A stretch of DNA of 64,000 nucleotides, taken from assembly GCF_017377795.1 (NCBI RefSeq), contig NZ_JAFRDR010000012.1, positions 1 to 64,000 of the forward strand, in the 5' to 3' direction. The notes beneath the pieces were generated by a model, which did no database searches, had not been told where the DNA came from, and worked only from the letters and a program-made list of their open reading frames with translations. Position numbers and translations under genes: made by a program. This stretch comes from Williamsia soli (GTDB lineage: Bacteria > Actinomycetota > Actinomycetes > Mycobacteriales > Mycobacteriaceae). Shown piece after piece: positions 38,314 through 49,284 of the stretch; the first letter of the stretch is position 1; each line of letters starts with the position of its first letter.

Positions 38314-39081
38314 ATGTACGCAGAGGAGCGGCAGCAGGAAATGGCCGCACTGATTGCGCAGAAGGGCCGGATGTCGGTCGCGGATCTGTCCGAGCTCTAC
38401 GGGGTCACCACCGAGACCGTGCGACGCGATCTCGCCACGTTGGACCGCTCCGGTGTCATCCGGCGGGTGCATGGCGGCGCAGTCCCCTCCTCGGCGTTCA
38501 CGACCATCGAGCTCGGAACCGACGAACGCGAGCACGCGTACACGGGCGAGAAAGAGCGCATCGGCAAGGCCGCCATCGATCAGCTGCCCTCGGTCGGCGG
38601 AAGCGTGTTCGTCGACGCCGGCACCACCACCGCCCGGCTGGCCGCGCATTTGCCCACCGATAGCGACCTCGTCGTCGTCACCAACTCGATCCCAGTCGCC
38701 GCACGCGTCGCCGGACTCGGCGGGACGCGACTGCATCTCCTCGGCGGCCGGGTCCGCGGTATCACCCAGGCCGTCGTCGGCGACGACGCGATCCGGGCTC
38801 TGCGCTCGATGCGTCTCGACGTCGCCTTCGTCGGAACCAACGGCATCAGCCTCCGTCATGGCTTGTCAACCCCCGACAGCGACGAGGCAGCCATCAAGAG
38901 GGCCATGGTCGAAAGTGCGCATCGCGTTGTCGTGGTCGCCGATTCATCGAAGGTCGGCCGGGAAGACCTGATCAGCTTCGCCCCCATCGATCGCATCGAC
39001 GTGCTCGTCACCGACACCGCCATCGCCGACCGAGATCGTAAAGAACTCACAGACAACGACATCGAGGTCGTGACCGCATGA
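38314..39081 (+). CDS. DeoR family transcriptional regulator (FruR-like)
   Basis: 255 residues. N-terminal winged HTH (MSVADLSELYGVTTETVRRDLATL, followed by VHGGAV) and a C-terminal sugar-phosphate-sensing domain of the ribose-5-phosphate isomerase fold (VFVDAGTTTARLA, VVTNSIPVA, FVGTNGIS). ATG at 38314 with GGAGGA 4 nt upstream is preferred over TTG 38302. The ligand is probably fructose 1-phosphate or 1,6-bisphosphate (inference from the operon). Its TGA overlaps the fruK ATG by 4 bp. Confidence 0.92.
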   Translation: MYAEERQQEMAALIAQKGRMSVADLSELYGVTTETVRRDLATLDRSGVIRRVHGGAVPSSAFTTIELGTDEREHAYTGEKERIGKAAIDQLPSVGGSVFVDAGTTTARLAAHLPTDSDLVVVTNSIPVAARVAGLGGTRLHLLGGRVRGITQAVVGDDAIRALRSMRLDVAFVGTNGISLRHGLSTPDSDEAAIKRAMVESAHRVVVVADSSKVGREDLISFAPIDRIDVLVTDTAIADRDRKELTDNDIEVVTA

Positions 39082-40058
39082 TCATCACCCTCACGGCCAA
39101 CCCGAGCATCGACCGCACGGTCAGCCTCACCGAACCGCTCCGACGCGGTGCCGTCCACCGCGCCACCGGCGCGACGACCCACCCGGGCGGCAAGGGCGTC
39201 AACGTCGCACGCGTCATCACCTCGGCCGGAAAACCCTCTACCGCCGTGCTTCCCGGAAATCAGGGCGAACCGATCCTCGTCGCGCTCTCGGACGCCGGCA
39301 TCGATCATCGCGGTATCGCCTACCCCGGAGCGGCACGTGTGAACCTCACTGTCACCGAGCCGGACGGAACGACAACCAAGATCAACGAACCCGGGGCCAC
39401 GCTGCCCCCGGAGTCGATCAGCGCGTTGACGACCTGCCTGCAAGATCTCGCCTCCACCGCGGCCTGGGTCGTCCTGTCCGGGTCGCTGCCGCCCGGTGTA
39501 CCCGACCGCTGGTACGCAGAACTGGTCGCGACGCTGCGCTCGGGAACGGCGCAGATCGCGGTCGACACCTCTGATGCCCCGCTGCTCGCCCTCGCCGCCG
39601 AATTCTCCTTTGCTGCACCTGATCTGATCAAGCCCAACGCTGAAGAGCTCGGACAGCTCACCGGTGTCGACGGACTTGCGCTCGAGGCGGCCGCCGAGCA
39701 GGGCGACCCGCTGCCGACGGCCCGCGCGGCGCGGTCCCTCGTCGACGGGGGCGGACCGCGAGCCGTGCTGGCCACGCTCGGCGCCGCCGGCGCAGTACTC
39801 GTCACCGACGAGGGCTCCTGGTATGCCACCACACCTCCGATCGCGCCTCGCAGCACGGTCGGCGCCGGCGATTCGTCGTTGGCCGGGTATCTACTCGCCG
39901 ATCTGGAGAACGCCGGACCGGCTGACCGCCTCGCGAGAGCGGTCGCCTATGGAAGTGCCGCTGCTGCTCTGCCGGGTACGGCGCTGCCCAGTCCCCACCA
40001 CACCAATCCCGAGGCCGTGACCGTCACAGCCCTCACCCCGCTCATCGGAAACCACTGA
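39078..40058 (+). CDS. fruK: 1-phosphofructokinase
   Basis: Phosphorylates fructose 1-phosphate, the product of the FruA PTS, to fructose 1,6-bisphosphate; 326 residues. PfkB/ribokinase fold with THPGGKGVNVARVI near residue 36 and the C-terminal anion-hole/catalytic motif VGAGDSSLAGYL. ATG overlaps the regulator's stop (ATGA). The stop at 40058 is followed after ~80 bp by fruA. Confidence 0.95.
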   Translation: MIITLTANPSIDRTVSLTEPLRRGAVHRATGATTHPGGKGVNVARVITSAGKPSTAVLPGNQGEPILVALSDAGIDHRGIAYPGAARVNLTVTEPDGTTTKINEPGATLPPESISALTTCLQDLASTAAWVVLSGSLPPGVPDRWYAELVATLRSGTAQIAVDTSDAPLLALAAEFSFAAPDLIKPNAEELGQLTGVDGLALEAAAEQGDPLPTARAARSLVDGGGPRAVLATLGAAGAVLVTDEGSWYATTPPIAPRSTVGAGDSSLAGYLLADLENAGPADRLARAVAYGSAAAALPGTALPSPHHTNPEAVTVTALTPLIGNH

Positions 40059-40138
40059 TGGCCGGCCCCGTCACACACTCGACAGCTTCAGATCCGCAAC
40101 TGCCGACTCCGAATCACCAAACACAAAGGGAACCAGCA

Positions 40139-42184
40139 ATGTCCAATCCGACGATCAGCACCGGCTCGGCGCCGGCGATCATCAGCCCGCAACTGATCGC
40201 GCTCGACGCAGATCTGGGCGACAGCAAGGAAGCGGTGATCGACGCACTCGCGTCGCGCCTCGCCGCCGACGGCCGTTCCGACGACCCCTCGGCGCTCAAG
40301 GCTGCGGCCCTGGCCCGGGAAGCCCAGTCGGCCACAGGCCTACCCGGTGGCATCGCCATCCCGCACTGCCGTGATGCCTCCATCGCCGCGGCATCCCTCG
40401 GATTCGCGCGGCTCAGTCCCAAGGTCGACTTCGGCGCCCCGGACGGCCCCGCGGACCTCGTCTTTCTCATCGCCGCACCCGATGGCGCAGGCGCCGAGCA
40501 CATGAAACTGCTCTCGAGCCTGGCCCGCGCATTGGTCAAGCCCGAGTTCGTGGCATCGCTACGCGCCGCCGCCACTCCGAACGACGTGGTCGCCCTGGTC
40601 GAGGATGTGCTGAAGCCTGCGGCACCGACCACGAAGGCCCCGGCCGCGCCGACAGAAGCGCCGCCTGCCACCCCGGTCCAGGACGATTCCCACTCTGCTC
40701 CCAACAAGACGATCGTCGCGGTCACCGCGTGCCCGACCGGCATCGCGCACACGTATATGGCAGCGGACTCCTTGGTTGCCGCCGGTGAGCGCGCCGGTGT
40801 GACCGTCCATGTCGAGACCCAGGGCTCGTCGGGTAGCACGCCCCTGCCGCCCGAGACGATCGCGGCCGCTGGTGCGGTCATTTTCGCGACTGACGTCGGC
40901 GTCAAGGGCAAGGAACGTTTTGCGGGTAAACCCGTTGTCGCCTCCGGCGTCAAGCGGGCCATCAACGAACCCGACGCGATGATCACCGAAGCGCTGCGCG
41001 CCGGACTCGACCCCACTGCCGCCAAGGTGGCAGGCGATGCGGTGGCGGACTCGTCAAGCTCCCCCTCCGGCGACGTTGGCTGGGGCACCCGACTCCGGCA
41101 GATCTTGCTGACCGGTGTGAGCTACATGATTCCGTTCGTCGCCGCCGGCGGCCTGCTCATCGCACTCGGCTTCCTCCTCGCCGGCTACGAGATCTCGGAC
41201 AAGGCAGAGACGATCACGCTCGACAACTCGATCTTCGCCCTTCCCGACGGCGGCCTGAAGACCTACCTCGGAGCGGTGCTGTTTCAACTGGGCTCCCTGG
41301 CCTTCGGATTCCTGGTACCTGCACTGGCCGGCTACATCGCCTTCGCGATCGCTGACAGACCAGGCCTCGCACCAGGTTTCACCGCGGGTGCAGTCGCCGT
41401 GTTCGTCGGCGCAGGCTTCCTCGGCGGGCTCGTCGGTGGTCTGATCGCCGGCTTCGCGGCACTGTGGATCGGCCGGATCGGCGTTCCACAGTGGGCACGC
41501 GGATTGATGCCTGTGGTGGTCATCCCGCTGTTCGCATCCTTGGTGGTCGGTCTGCTCATGTTCATCGTGCTCGGCAAGCCGTTGGCCGCGATCACCGACG
41601 GACTCACCGACTGGCTCAACGGACTCACCGGCTCGTCTGTCATCCTGCTCGGCGTCATCCTCGGCTTGATGATGTGCTTCGACCTCGGTGGGCCGGTCAA
41701 CAAGGCTGCCTATGCGTTCGCCGTCGCCGGACTGTCTGTCACCGACGAGGCATCCCTGCGGATCATGGCGGCCGTGATGGCAGCGGGTATGGTCCCACCG
41801 CTGGCCATGGCGTTGGCATCGACGATCCGGCCGAAGCTGTTCACCCCGGCCGAACGCGAGAACGGCAAGGCGGCCTGGCTTCTGGGTGCATCGTTCATCT
41901 CTGAAGGGGCCATCCCGTTCGCCGCGGCCGATCCGCTCCGGGTCATCCCGTCGATGATGGCGGGCGGCGCGGTCACCGGCGGTCTGATCATGGCGTTCGA
42001 TGTAACTCTCAGCGCCCCGCACGGCGGCATCTTCGTCTCGTTCGCGATCGGCGGGATCGTGTGGTTCTTCCTCGCACTTGCAGCGGGCACCGCTGTGGCG
42101 GCACTCTGTGTGGTCGCTGCCAAACAACTGATCAAGCCCAGGGCCAAGGTGGCTGCGGAGGACAAGGTCCTCACCACCGCCTGA
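40139..42184 (+). CDS. fruA: fructose-specific PTS enzyme IIABC
   Basis: About 681 residues in EIIA-EIIB-EIIC order. EIIA phospho-His is in GIAIPHCRD (His76). An Ala/Pro-rich linker (residues ~161-190) leads to EIIB with phospho-Cys in VTACPTGIAHTYMA (~198). EIIC begins near residue 320 with VSYMIPFVAAGGLLIALGF and has about eight to ten membrane segments. The frame is open 27 codons upstream; ATG 40139 with AAAGGG is chosen. Imports fructose as fructose 1-phosphate, feeding fruK. Confidence 0.95.
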   Translation: MSNPTISTGSAPAIISPQLIALDADLGDSKEAVIDALASRLAADGRSDDPSALKAAALAREAQSATGLPGGIAIPHCRDASIAAASLGFARLSPKVDFGAPDGPADLVFLIAAPDGAGAEHMKLLSSLARALVKPEFVASLRAAATPNDVVALVEDVLKPAAPTTKAPAAPTEAPPATPVQDDSHSAPNKTIVAVTACPTGIAHTYMAADSLVAAGERAGVTVHVETQGSSGSTPLPPETIAAAGAVIFATDVGVKGKERFAGKPVVASGVKRAINEPDAMITEALRAGLDPTAAKVAGDAVADSSSSPSGDVGWGTRLRQILLTGVSYMIPFVAAGGLLIALGFLLAGYEISDKAETITLDNSIFALPDGGLKTYLGAVLFQLGSLAFGFLVPALAGYIAFAIADRPGLAPGFTAGAVAVFVGAGFLGGLVGGLIAGFAALWIGRIGVPQWARGLMPVVVIPLFASLVVGLLMFIVLGKPLAAITDGLTDWLNGLTGSSVILLGVILGLMMCFDLGGPVNKAAYAFAVAGLSVTDEASLRIMAAVMAAGMVPPLAMALASTIRPKLFTPAERENGKAAWLLGASFISEGAIPFAAADPLRVIPSMMAGGAVTGGLIMAFDVTLSAPHGGIFVSFAIGGIVWFFLALAAGTAVAALCVVAAKQLIKPRAKVAAEDKVLTTA

Positions 42185-42229
42185 TGTCCCGTCCCGATAC
42201 TGTCAGCTCAACCATCTAGGAGAATCGAA

Positions 42230-42487
42230 ATGCCAAGCACCAATGTTGTTGTCGGATCATCCGTCGGGCTGCACGCCCGTCCAGCAGCAGTGATCGCGGA
42301 GGCCGTGGCCGACGCCGGAGCGCCTGTGACGTTGGCTGTCGCGGGCGGCGAGCCGGTAGACGCCGGCTCAGCGCTGCTCATCATGACCCTCGGCGCCACG
42401 GCCGGCACCGAGGTCACCGTCGAGAGTGAAGATCAGGACGCCCTCGATACTGTCGTGAAGCTCGTGGCCTCCGACCTCGACGCCTGA
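42230..42487 (+). CDS. ptsH: PTS phosphocarrier protein HPr
   Basis: 85 residues. The phosphorylation site is His15 in GLHARPAA. The Ser46-equivalent lies in DAGSALLIMTLGA, but actinobacteria of this order generally lack HPr kinase, so Ser regulation is unlikely. Follows fruA by 45 bp with AGGAGAA before the ATG, and is the last gene before a strong terminator. Confidence 0.95.
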   Translation: MPSTNVVVGSSVGLHARPAAVIAEAVADAGAPVTLAVAGGEPVDAGSALLIMTLGATAGTEVTVESEDQDALDTVVKLVASDLDA

Positions 42488-42511
42488 ATCTACGGCTAGA
42501 ATCGTCTGACC

Positions 42512-42551
42512 AACGCGGTGGGCGGGGAACGTTTTCCCCGCCCACCGCGTT
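42512..42551 (+). terminator. terminator of the fru operon
   Basis: Perfect 18 bp arms, AACGCGGTGGGCGGGGAA and TTCCCCGCCCACCGCGTT, around a 4 nt loop, 24 bp after the ptsH stop. The downstream U-run is short, but the stem is very stable. It separates the PTS operon from helR. Confidence 0.8.
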
Positions 42552-42638
42552 ACCCTTTGGCACTATTTTTGCTTGCTGAAGAAGCCAGAGCCGAGGCGCA
42601 GTCATCACCACGCCGCGTGCCAGCTATCGAGGAGGACC

Positions 42639-44891
42639 GTGTTCGAGGCCGAACAAGAACATCTCGACCGGGTGTACGGCCGGCTTGATCGGATGCGACG
42701 TAATACGCAGTCACGGCTGTCGTCTGCGTTGCGGAACACCGGCGGGACGCCTCAGGCCCGTTCGGAGCGTGAGTCGTACGAGCGGCTGTACACCGACGAC
42801 CTGACCAAATTCGATTCGGCGGAACACAATCTGTACTTCGGGCGTCTCGATCTCGAGGATGACGAGGTCCGCCGCATCGGTCGCATCGGCATCCTCGATG
42901 ACGACGATCAGGACAGCACCCTGCTGCTCGACTGGCGTGCTCCGATGAGTAGGCCGTTCTACCTCGCGACCCCGGCCTCGCCGGAAGGCGTCCGTACCCG
43001 AAGCCACGTTCGCACCCGCAACCGCACGATCACGGCCGTCAACGAAGAGCGTCTCGACGATGCAGAGCTGATCGACGCCGACAGCACCGGGCACGGCGAC
43101 GTGGTCAATGAATCTGCGCTCATCACTGCTCTCAACGCCGCCCGGACCGGGCAGATGACGGACATCGTCGAGACAATCCAGCGCGAGCAGGACGAGATCA
43201 TCCGGTCCACCCACCGCGGGGTCTTGGTGGTGCAGGGCGGTCCCGGCACCGGCAAGACTGCCGTCGCACTGCACCGAGCCGCGTATCTGCTCTACACCTA
43301 CCGCGAAACCCTCGCTCGCAGCGGCGTTCTCATCGTGGGCCCCAACGCGACCTTTCTGAACTACATCGGGCAGGTATTGCCGTCGCTCGGCGAGAGCGGT
43401 GTGCTGTTGTCCACCGTCGGCGACATGTATCCAGGCGTTCGCGCGCAGTTGACCGACAATTCGGCCGCCGCCACCCTCAAGGGGAGTCTCGACATCGTTG
43501 AGGTGCTGGGGCGTGCGGTGCGGGACCGCCAGGAACTGCCACAATCGCCCATCAACCTCAAGTTCGACGGATATCAGCTGACCATCAGCAGCAAACTGAT
43601 CCAGCGTGCCCGCGGGCGGGCCCGGTCGTCGAGGCGGCCGCACAACCACGCCAGGTCGATCTTCCTGCGCTCCGCGTTCGATTCTCTCGCGCAGCAGCAC
43701 GCCGATCGCATCGGTTCCAGCCTGCTCGACGGCTCACAGCTGTTGAGCAACAAAGACATCGCCGACATCCGTGATGAGATGAAGGCCGATCCGCAGATCG
43801 TGGCCGCGCTGTCCCACTTCTGGCCGCAGTTGTCACCGCAGGTGGTGCTGTCCGACCTGCTGACCTCCCCCGATCGCATCGCGTCCGCGACACCGAACTG
43901 GTCTGCTGCCGACCGCACGGCGGTTTTGCGCGACGAGCGCAATCAGTTCAGTGCCGCCGATGCGCCGCTACTCGACGAACTCGCCGAGATCATCGGCGTG
44001 GACGACGACGGGGACGAGGAGCGCGAGCGCGCGCAGTGGCGACAGAAGCTCTCGGACGCCCAGGACGCACTCGACATCCTGACCGGCTCTGCCCCACAGG
44101 ATCTCGAAGACGAGCTGGACCCGGAGATCCTGATGGCGTACGACCTCATCGACGCCGAACAACTCGCCGCTCGTCAGACGAACCGGGTCGCGCTGACCAC
44201 TGCGGAACGGGCGTACAGCGACCGCACCTGGACATTCGGCCATGTCATCGTCGACGAAGCCCAGGAACTCTCCGCGATGGCATGGCGAATGATCATGCGA
44301 CGCATACCCAATCGCTGGATGACGGTGATCGGCGACACGGCGCAGACCGGCGACCCGGCGGGCACCACGTCCTGGGATTCGGTCCTGACGCCGTACGTGG
44401 CGAAGCGTTGGCGCAAGTTCGAACTGACGGTCAATTACCGTACGCCGCGGGAGATCATGGAGGTCGCAGCGCCGATCCTCGAGCAGATCGATCCGACGAT
44501 GTCCGCACCGACGTCGATTCGTTCCAGCGGCAGACCGCCGACCTTCGAGCAGACATCGGCCGATGGTCTCGTTCCCGCCGCCCTGCGACTGGCCGACGAG
44601 GAGCTGGACGGGATCACCGCCATCATCGCTCCCGACGCCCTGGTCGAACAGATCCGAGCCCTCGGCACAGACGCGGCCGAAACGCCGGAGCTGTCGATTC
44701 TGACGGTCGCGCAATGCAAAGGTCTGGAGTTCGATCGGACCGTCGTCATCGAACCGGCCCAGATCGTCGCGCAGTCACAGCGCGGCTGGGGTGACCTCTA
44801 CGTGGCGCTGACCCGGGCAACTCAGCAACTGGCCATCGTGCACAGTGCTGAGCTGCCCGAGCCCTTACGCGTTCGCTCTCAGACCGTGTGA
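42639..44891 (+). CDS. helR: RNA polymerase recycling ATPase, HelR/HelD-like SF1 helicase
   Basis: 750 residues from the GTG at 42639, which has GGAGGACC directly upstream. An N-terminal charged coiled-coil (EQEHLDRVYGRLDRMRRN) of the type that enters the RNAP secondary channel is followed by Walker A GGPGTGKTAVAL (~200), Walker B VIVDEAQELS and UvrD-like C-terminal motifs (VNYRTPREIMEVA, VAQCKGLEFDRTVV, LYVALTRATQQL). HelD/HelR proteins remove stalled RNA polymerase; HelR also displaces rifamycins and gives resistance. I cannot separate HelR from other actinobacterial HelD classes with certainty, and no rifamycin-associated element is seen upstream. 3' end overlaps uspA by 13 bp. Confidence 0.82.
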   Translation: MFEAEQEHLDRVYGRLDRMRRNTQSRLSSALRNTGGTPQARSERESYERLYTDDLTKFDSAEHNLYFGRLDLEDDEVRRIGRIGILDDDDQDSTLLLDWRAPMSRPFYLATPASPEGVRTRSHVRTRNRTITAVNEERLDDAELIDADSTGHGDVVNESALITALNAARTGQMTDIVETIQREQDEIIRSTHRGVLVVQGGPGTGKTAVALHRAAYLLYTYRETLARSGVLIVGPNATFLNYIGQVLPSLGESGVLLSTVGDMYPGVRAQLTDNSAAATLKGSLDIVEVLGRAVRDRQELPQSPINLKFDGYQLTISSKLIQRARGRARSSRRPHNHARSIFLRSAFDSLAQQHADRIGSSLLDGSQLLSNKDIADIRDEMKADPQIVAALSHFWPQLSPQVVLSDLLTSPDRIASATPNWSAADRTAVLRDERNQFSAADAPLLDELAEIIGVDDDGDEERERAQWRQKLSDAQDALDILTGSAPQDLEDELDPEILMAYDLIDAEQLAARQTNRVALTTAERAYSDRTWTFGHVIVDEAQELSAMAWRMIMRRIPNRWMTVIGDTAQTGDPAGTTSWDSVLTPYVAKRWRKFELTVNYRTPREIMEVAAPILEQIDPTMSAPTSIRSSGRPPTFEQTSADGLVPAALRLADEELDGITAIIAPDALVEQIRALGTDAAETPELSILTVAQCKGLEFDRTVVIEPAQIVAQSQRGWGDLYVALTRATQQLAIVHSAELPEPLRVRSQTV

Positions 44892-45325
44892 ACGATCAGG
44901 ACGTCGCACTTCGACTTGCGGGCGACGTCCGCCGGAACCGAACCCAGCAGTCGGCCTGCAATGGAGTTCAGGCCCTTGTTACCGACGACGAGCAGGCCGG
45001 CCTTGCTGTCGGCGACGAGGTTCAGCAGGGCGTCCACCGGCGAACCGACCACGGGGCGGGTCTCGATGTTCCCTCCACCGGCAGCCACTGCCCTTTCCTT
45101 CGCCGTTCGCAGGATCTCTTCGGTAGGCGCGGATCCGTGAACTTGATACGCCTCTTCTTTCAGCACATCCGAAACTGCGGAAACGTCGCGGTCATCGGTC
45201 GGAAAGTAGGCGCAGGCAATGATCAACTTCGCCGAATCACCGCTGATGGCCCCCGCCTTCTCCACGGCCTTCATCGACGATTCAGAACCATCGGTTCCCA
45301 CAACGACGGTCTGGTATGCGCTCAT
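44879..45325 (-). CDS. universal stress protein (Rv1636-like, cAMP/ATP-binding)
   Basis: 148-residue UspA-fold protein. Nucleotide-binding motif G-2x-G-9x-GS is intact (VVGNKGLNSIAGRLLGSVPADV), and the N-terminus MSAYQTVVVGTDGSESS is nearly that of M. tuberculosis Rv1636, reported to bind cAMP. ATG 45325 has GGAGGA at 5 nt; the longer frame is not used. A near-palindrome TGTCAGTACAGACA lies ~20 bp upstream, and the 211 bp up to uvrB's stop contains nothing else clear. Confidence 0.92.
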   Translation of the reverse strand: MSAYQTVVVGTDGSESSMKAVEKAGAISGDSAKLIIACAYFPTDDRDVSAVSDVLKEEAYQVHGSAPTEEILRTAKERAVAAGGGNIETRPVVGSPVDALLNLVADSKAGLLVVGNKGLNSIAGRLLGSVPADVARKSKCDVLIVHTV

Positions 45326-45536
45326 CCATTCCTCCATAAGTGTGTCTGTACTGACAGCCGGCTCACACCTGTGTGCGAGCACTTGCGATAGAGCTCCGCC
45401 CTTCGGCGTCGCCTTCCTCCGAGAGGGTATCCCGTAACGCGCGTTCGATTACTCGGTATCCGGCGACGTGCTGTCTCGCCACCACGCCGACCAGCGACGT
45501 CGAGTTGATGGTCACGCCGGTCACACATACTTCTGC

Positions 45537-47696
<2,160 letters not shown>

Positions 47697-47702
47697 ACAA
47701 CC

Positions 47703-47766
47703 AGAGTAAACGCGACCTCCGACATCGCGCGTGCGCCGACAGCGAACGCCCGTCTCGGGATAGGTT
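47703..47766. promoter_or_regulatory. divergent leaderless promoters (uvrB and DUF402 gene)
   Basis: TACTCT (47708-47703, minus) ends 6 nt before the uvrB ATG, and TAGGTT (47761-47766, plus) ends 6 nt before the DUF402 ATG. Both fit TANNNT -10 boxes of leaderless transcripts. A weak LexA-like half site (GCGAAC at 47742) was not accepted as an SOS box. Confidence 0.4.
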
Positions 47767-47772
47767 GTCGCG

Positions 47773-48291
47773 ATGGCGGCGCTACACCCACCCAAACACG
47801 AGACCTTCGACGTACCGGCGAAGACCAACACCGACCCGAAGGGGTTCGTGCGCCAGGTCGAGACCTACCGGGCCACCGACTTCGGGCTCTACATGGACCG
47901 GTTCGCCGACCACCACGAGTTCGATCGCCTGCAATCGTGGCTGCTCCCGGCCTTCGGACTGCGGGCCACCATCTTCCACTACCGGCCCGGGCACGAACGC
48001 GACCAGCACCTCTACCTCGACATCGGGAGGTTCACCGGCCCCGACGCCGACGGACGCTGGCACTCGGAGGACTGGTATCTCGACTTGATCGACCGGCCGG
48101 GACGAGGGCTCGAACTCGAAGACGTCGACGAGCTGTTCGACGCCCACGCCGCCTGGCTACTCCCCCACGACCAGGCCGAGGCCGCCGTCCACATCGCGAC
48201 CCGCGCGATGGTCGGGGCGGCGTCCCACGGCAACGACGTCCAGGCCTGGCTCGCCTCCGAAGGCGCAGCCCTCACCTGGGACCTCCGATAG
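47773..48291 (+). CDS. DUF402 domain-containing protein (Rv1632c-like)
   Basis: 172 residues. The DUF402 core [11 protein letters not shown]...[24 protein letters not shown] is recognisable; acidic residues D and E of LDLID and ELEDVDEL are the conserved metal-site positions. DUF402 proteins include nucleoside-diphosphate phosphatases and RNA-binding FAU-1; the activity here is unproven. Divergent from uvrB and convergent with coaE (5 bp gap), the same arrangement as M. tuberculosis Rv1631-Rv1633. Confidence 0.8.
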   Translation: MAALHPPKHETFDVPAKTNTDPKGFVRQVETYRATDFGLYMDRFADHHEFDRLQSWLLPAFGLRATIFHYRPGHERDQHLYLDIGRFTGPDADGRWHSEDWYLDLIDRPGRGLELEDVDELFDAHAAWLLPHDQAEAAVHIATRAMVGAASHGNDVQAWLASEGAALTWDLR

Positions 48292-48296
48292 TGGGG

Positions 48297-49214
48297 TCAG
48301 GAGACGGAGATGGTGACCGCTCGGCCCGGATCGGCGTTGGCGTGGACTCCGGCGCTGCGCTCGGGAAAACCGCCGTCGGCGAGTAGCGCGGTCACGTCCG
48401 CAGGCGCCTTTCCGTCCGCCAGTCGGACCTCGAACTCGAGCACGTCCGGCGCGCGGCCCGCCGAGGCCGCGGTCGGTCCGACGTGGACGACATCGGCGAT
48501 CGTGTCCCCGCCGACCACCCGCAACCGGTTCGTCAGCCTGGTTGCTTGCAGCGCCCACTCCGGGCGTACATCGACCTCCTCGGACGGCTGCGGTGCACAG
48601 ATCCGATTGCGGACGTTCCCCTCGTAGGGCACGAGCCGCTCGTCCCACAACGCTGCGGCCAGTGCCGCGAGATCGTCCGGGGTTCCGCTGTTGTCGAGCC
48701 AGACGTCGGCCACAGCCCGACGGTCCTCGACGCTCGCCTGCGACTTGATCCGCGCCCGAGCGTCCTCTTCCGGCATGCCACGCTGACCGGTCAGGCGGGC
48801 CAGCCGTACGTCCTCGTCCGCGTGGACGATCACCACGAGATGAAAGAAGGGTGCACTGCCGTTCTCGACGAGCAGCGGAATGTCCTGCAGCACGATTGCG
48901 TCGGCGGGCGCCGCTTCCAGCAACTCGAACGCCCGTGCGCCGACGAGCGGGTGGGTGATCCCGTTGAGTTTCTTGCGTTGCCCCTCGTCCACAAACGCCC
49001 TCGCGGCCAGTGCGGCCCGGTCCAAGGCGCCGTCGGGTTGGAGGATGCCCTCCCCGAAGGCCTCGACGAGTTGCGTCAGCCCGTCGGTCCCCGGCGCGAC
49101 CACCTCGCGGGCGATCACGTCCGCGTCGATGAGGTACGCGCCCCGCTCGGTCAGCGTGCGTGCGACTGTCGATTTTCCGGCGCCGATACCACCGGTCAGG
49201 CCTACTCGGATCAC
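48297..49214 (-). CDS. coaE: dephospho-CoA kinase with reduced C-terminal GrpB-like domain
   Basis: Final step of coenzyme A synthesis. Residues 1-~200 are the kinase: P-loop LTGGIGAGKST, DADVIAREVV, THPLV, and QRGMPEEDARARIKSQ lid region. Residues ~215-305 correspond to the GrpB (UPF0157) domain fused to CoaE in mycobacteria, but it is shortened and altered: HVGPTAASAG replaces the usual HVGSTAVPG-like motif, and the protein stops soon after HANADPGRAVTISVS. 305 residues against ~400 in M. tuberculosis. GTG start. Confidence 0.93.
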   Translation of the reverse strand: MIRVGLTGGIGAGKSTVARTLTERGAYLIDADVIAREVVAPGTDGLTQLVEAFGEGILQPDGALDRAALAARAFVDEGQRKKLNGITHPLVGARAFELLEAAPADAIVLQDIPLLVENGSAPFFHLVVIVHADEDVRLARLTGQRGMPEEDARARIKSQASVEDRRAVADVWLDNSGTPDDLAALAAALWDERLVPYEGNVRNRICAPQPSEEVDVRPEWALQATRLTNRLRVVGGDTIADVVHVGPTAASAGRAPDVLEFEVRLADGKAPADVTALLADGGFPERSAGVHANADPGRAVTISVS

Positions 49215-49240
49215 GAGATGAGTGTCACAGACGGGTCTTC

Positions 49241-49264
49241 GCGCGCACCCCGCAGGGTGCGCGC
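49241..49264 (-). terminator. hairpin terminator of the AztD-like gene
   Basis: Perfect 10 bp arms GCGCGCACCC/GGGTGCGCGC around CGCA, 21 bp after the aztD stop and just before coaE. No U-tract follows, so this is an actinobacterial stem-only type candidate. Confidence 0.5.
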
Positions 49265-49284
49265 GAGGACCCGATCCACTGCTG

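Noticed and set aside
42556-42590. Possible rifamycin-associated element before helR
   Set aside because: GCTTGCTGAAGAAGC has only short matching ends and lacks the G/C flanks of the 19 bp element.
47742-47757. Possible LexA/SOS box between uvrB and the DUF402 gene
   Set aside because: Only one half (GCGAAC) matches TCGAAC-N4-GTTCGA; the other half is too divergent. Nothing better was found before uvrA.
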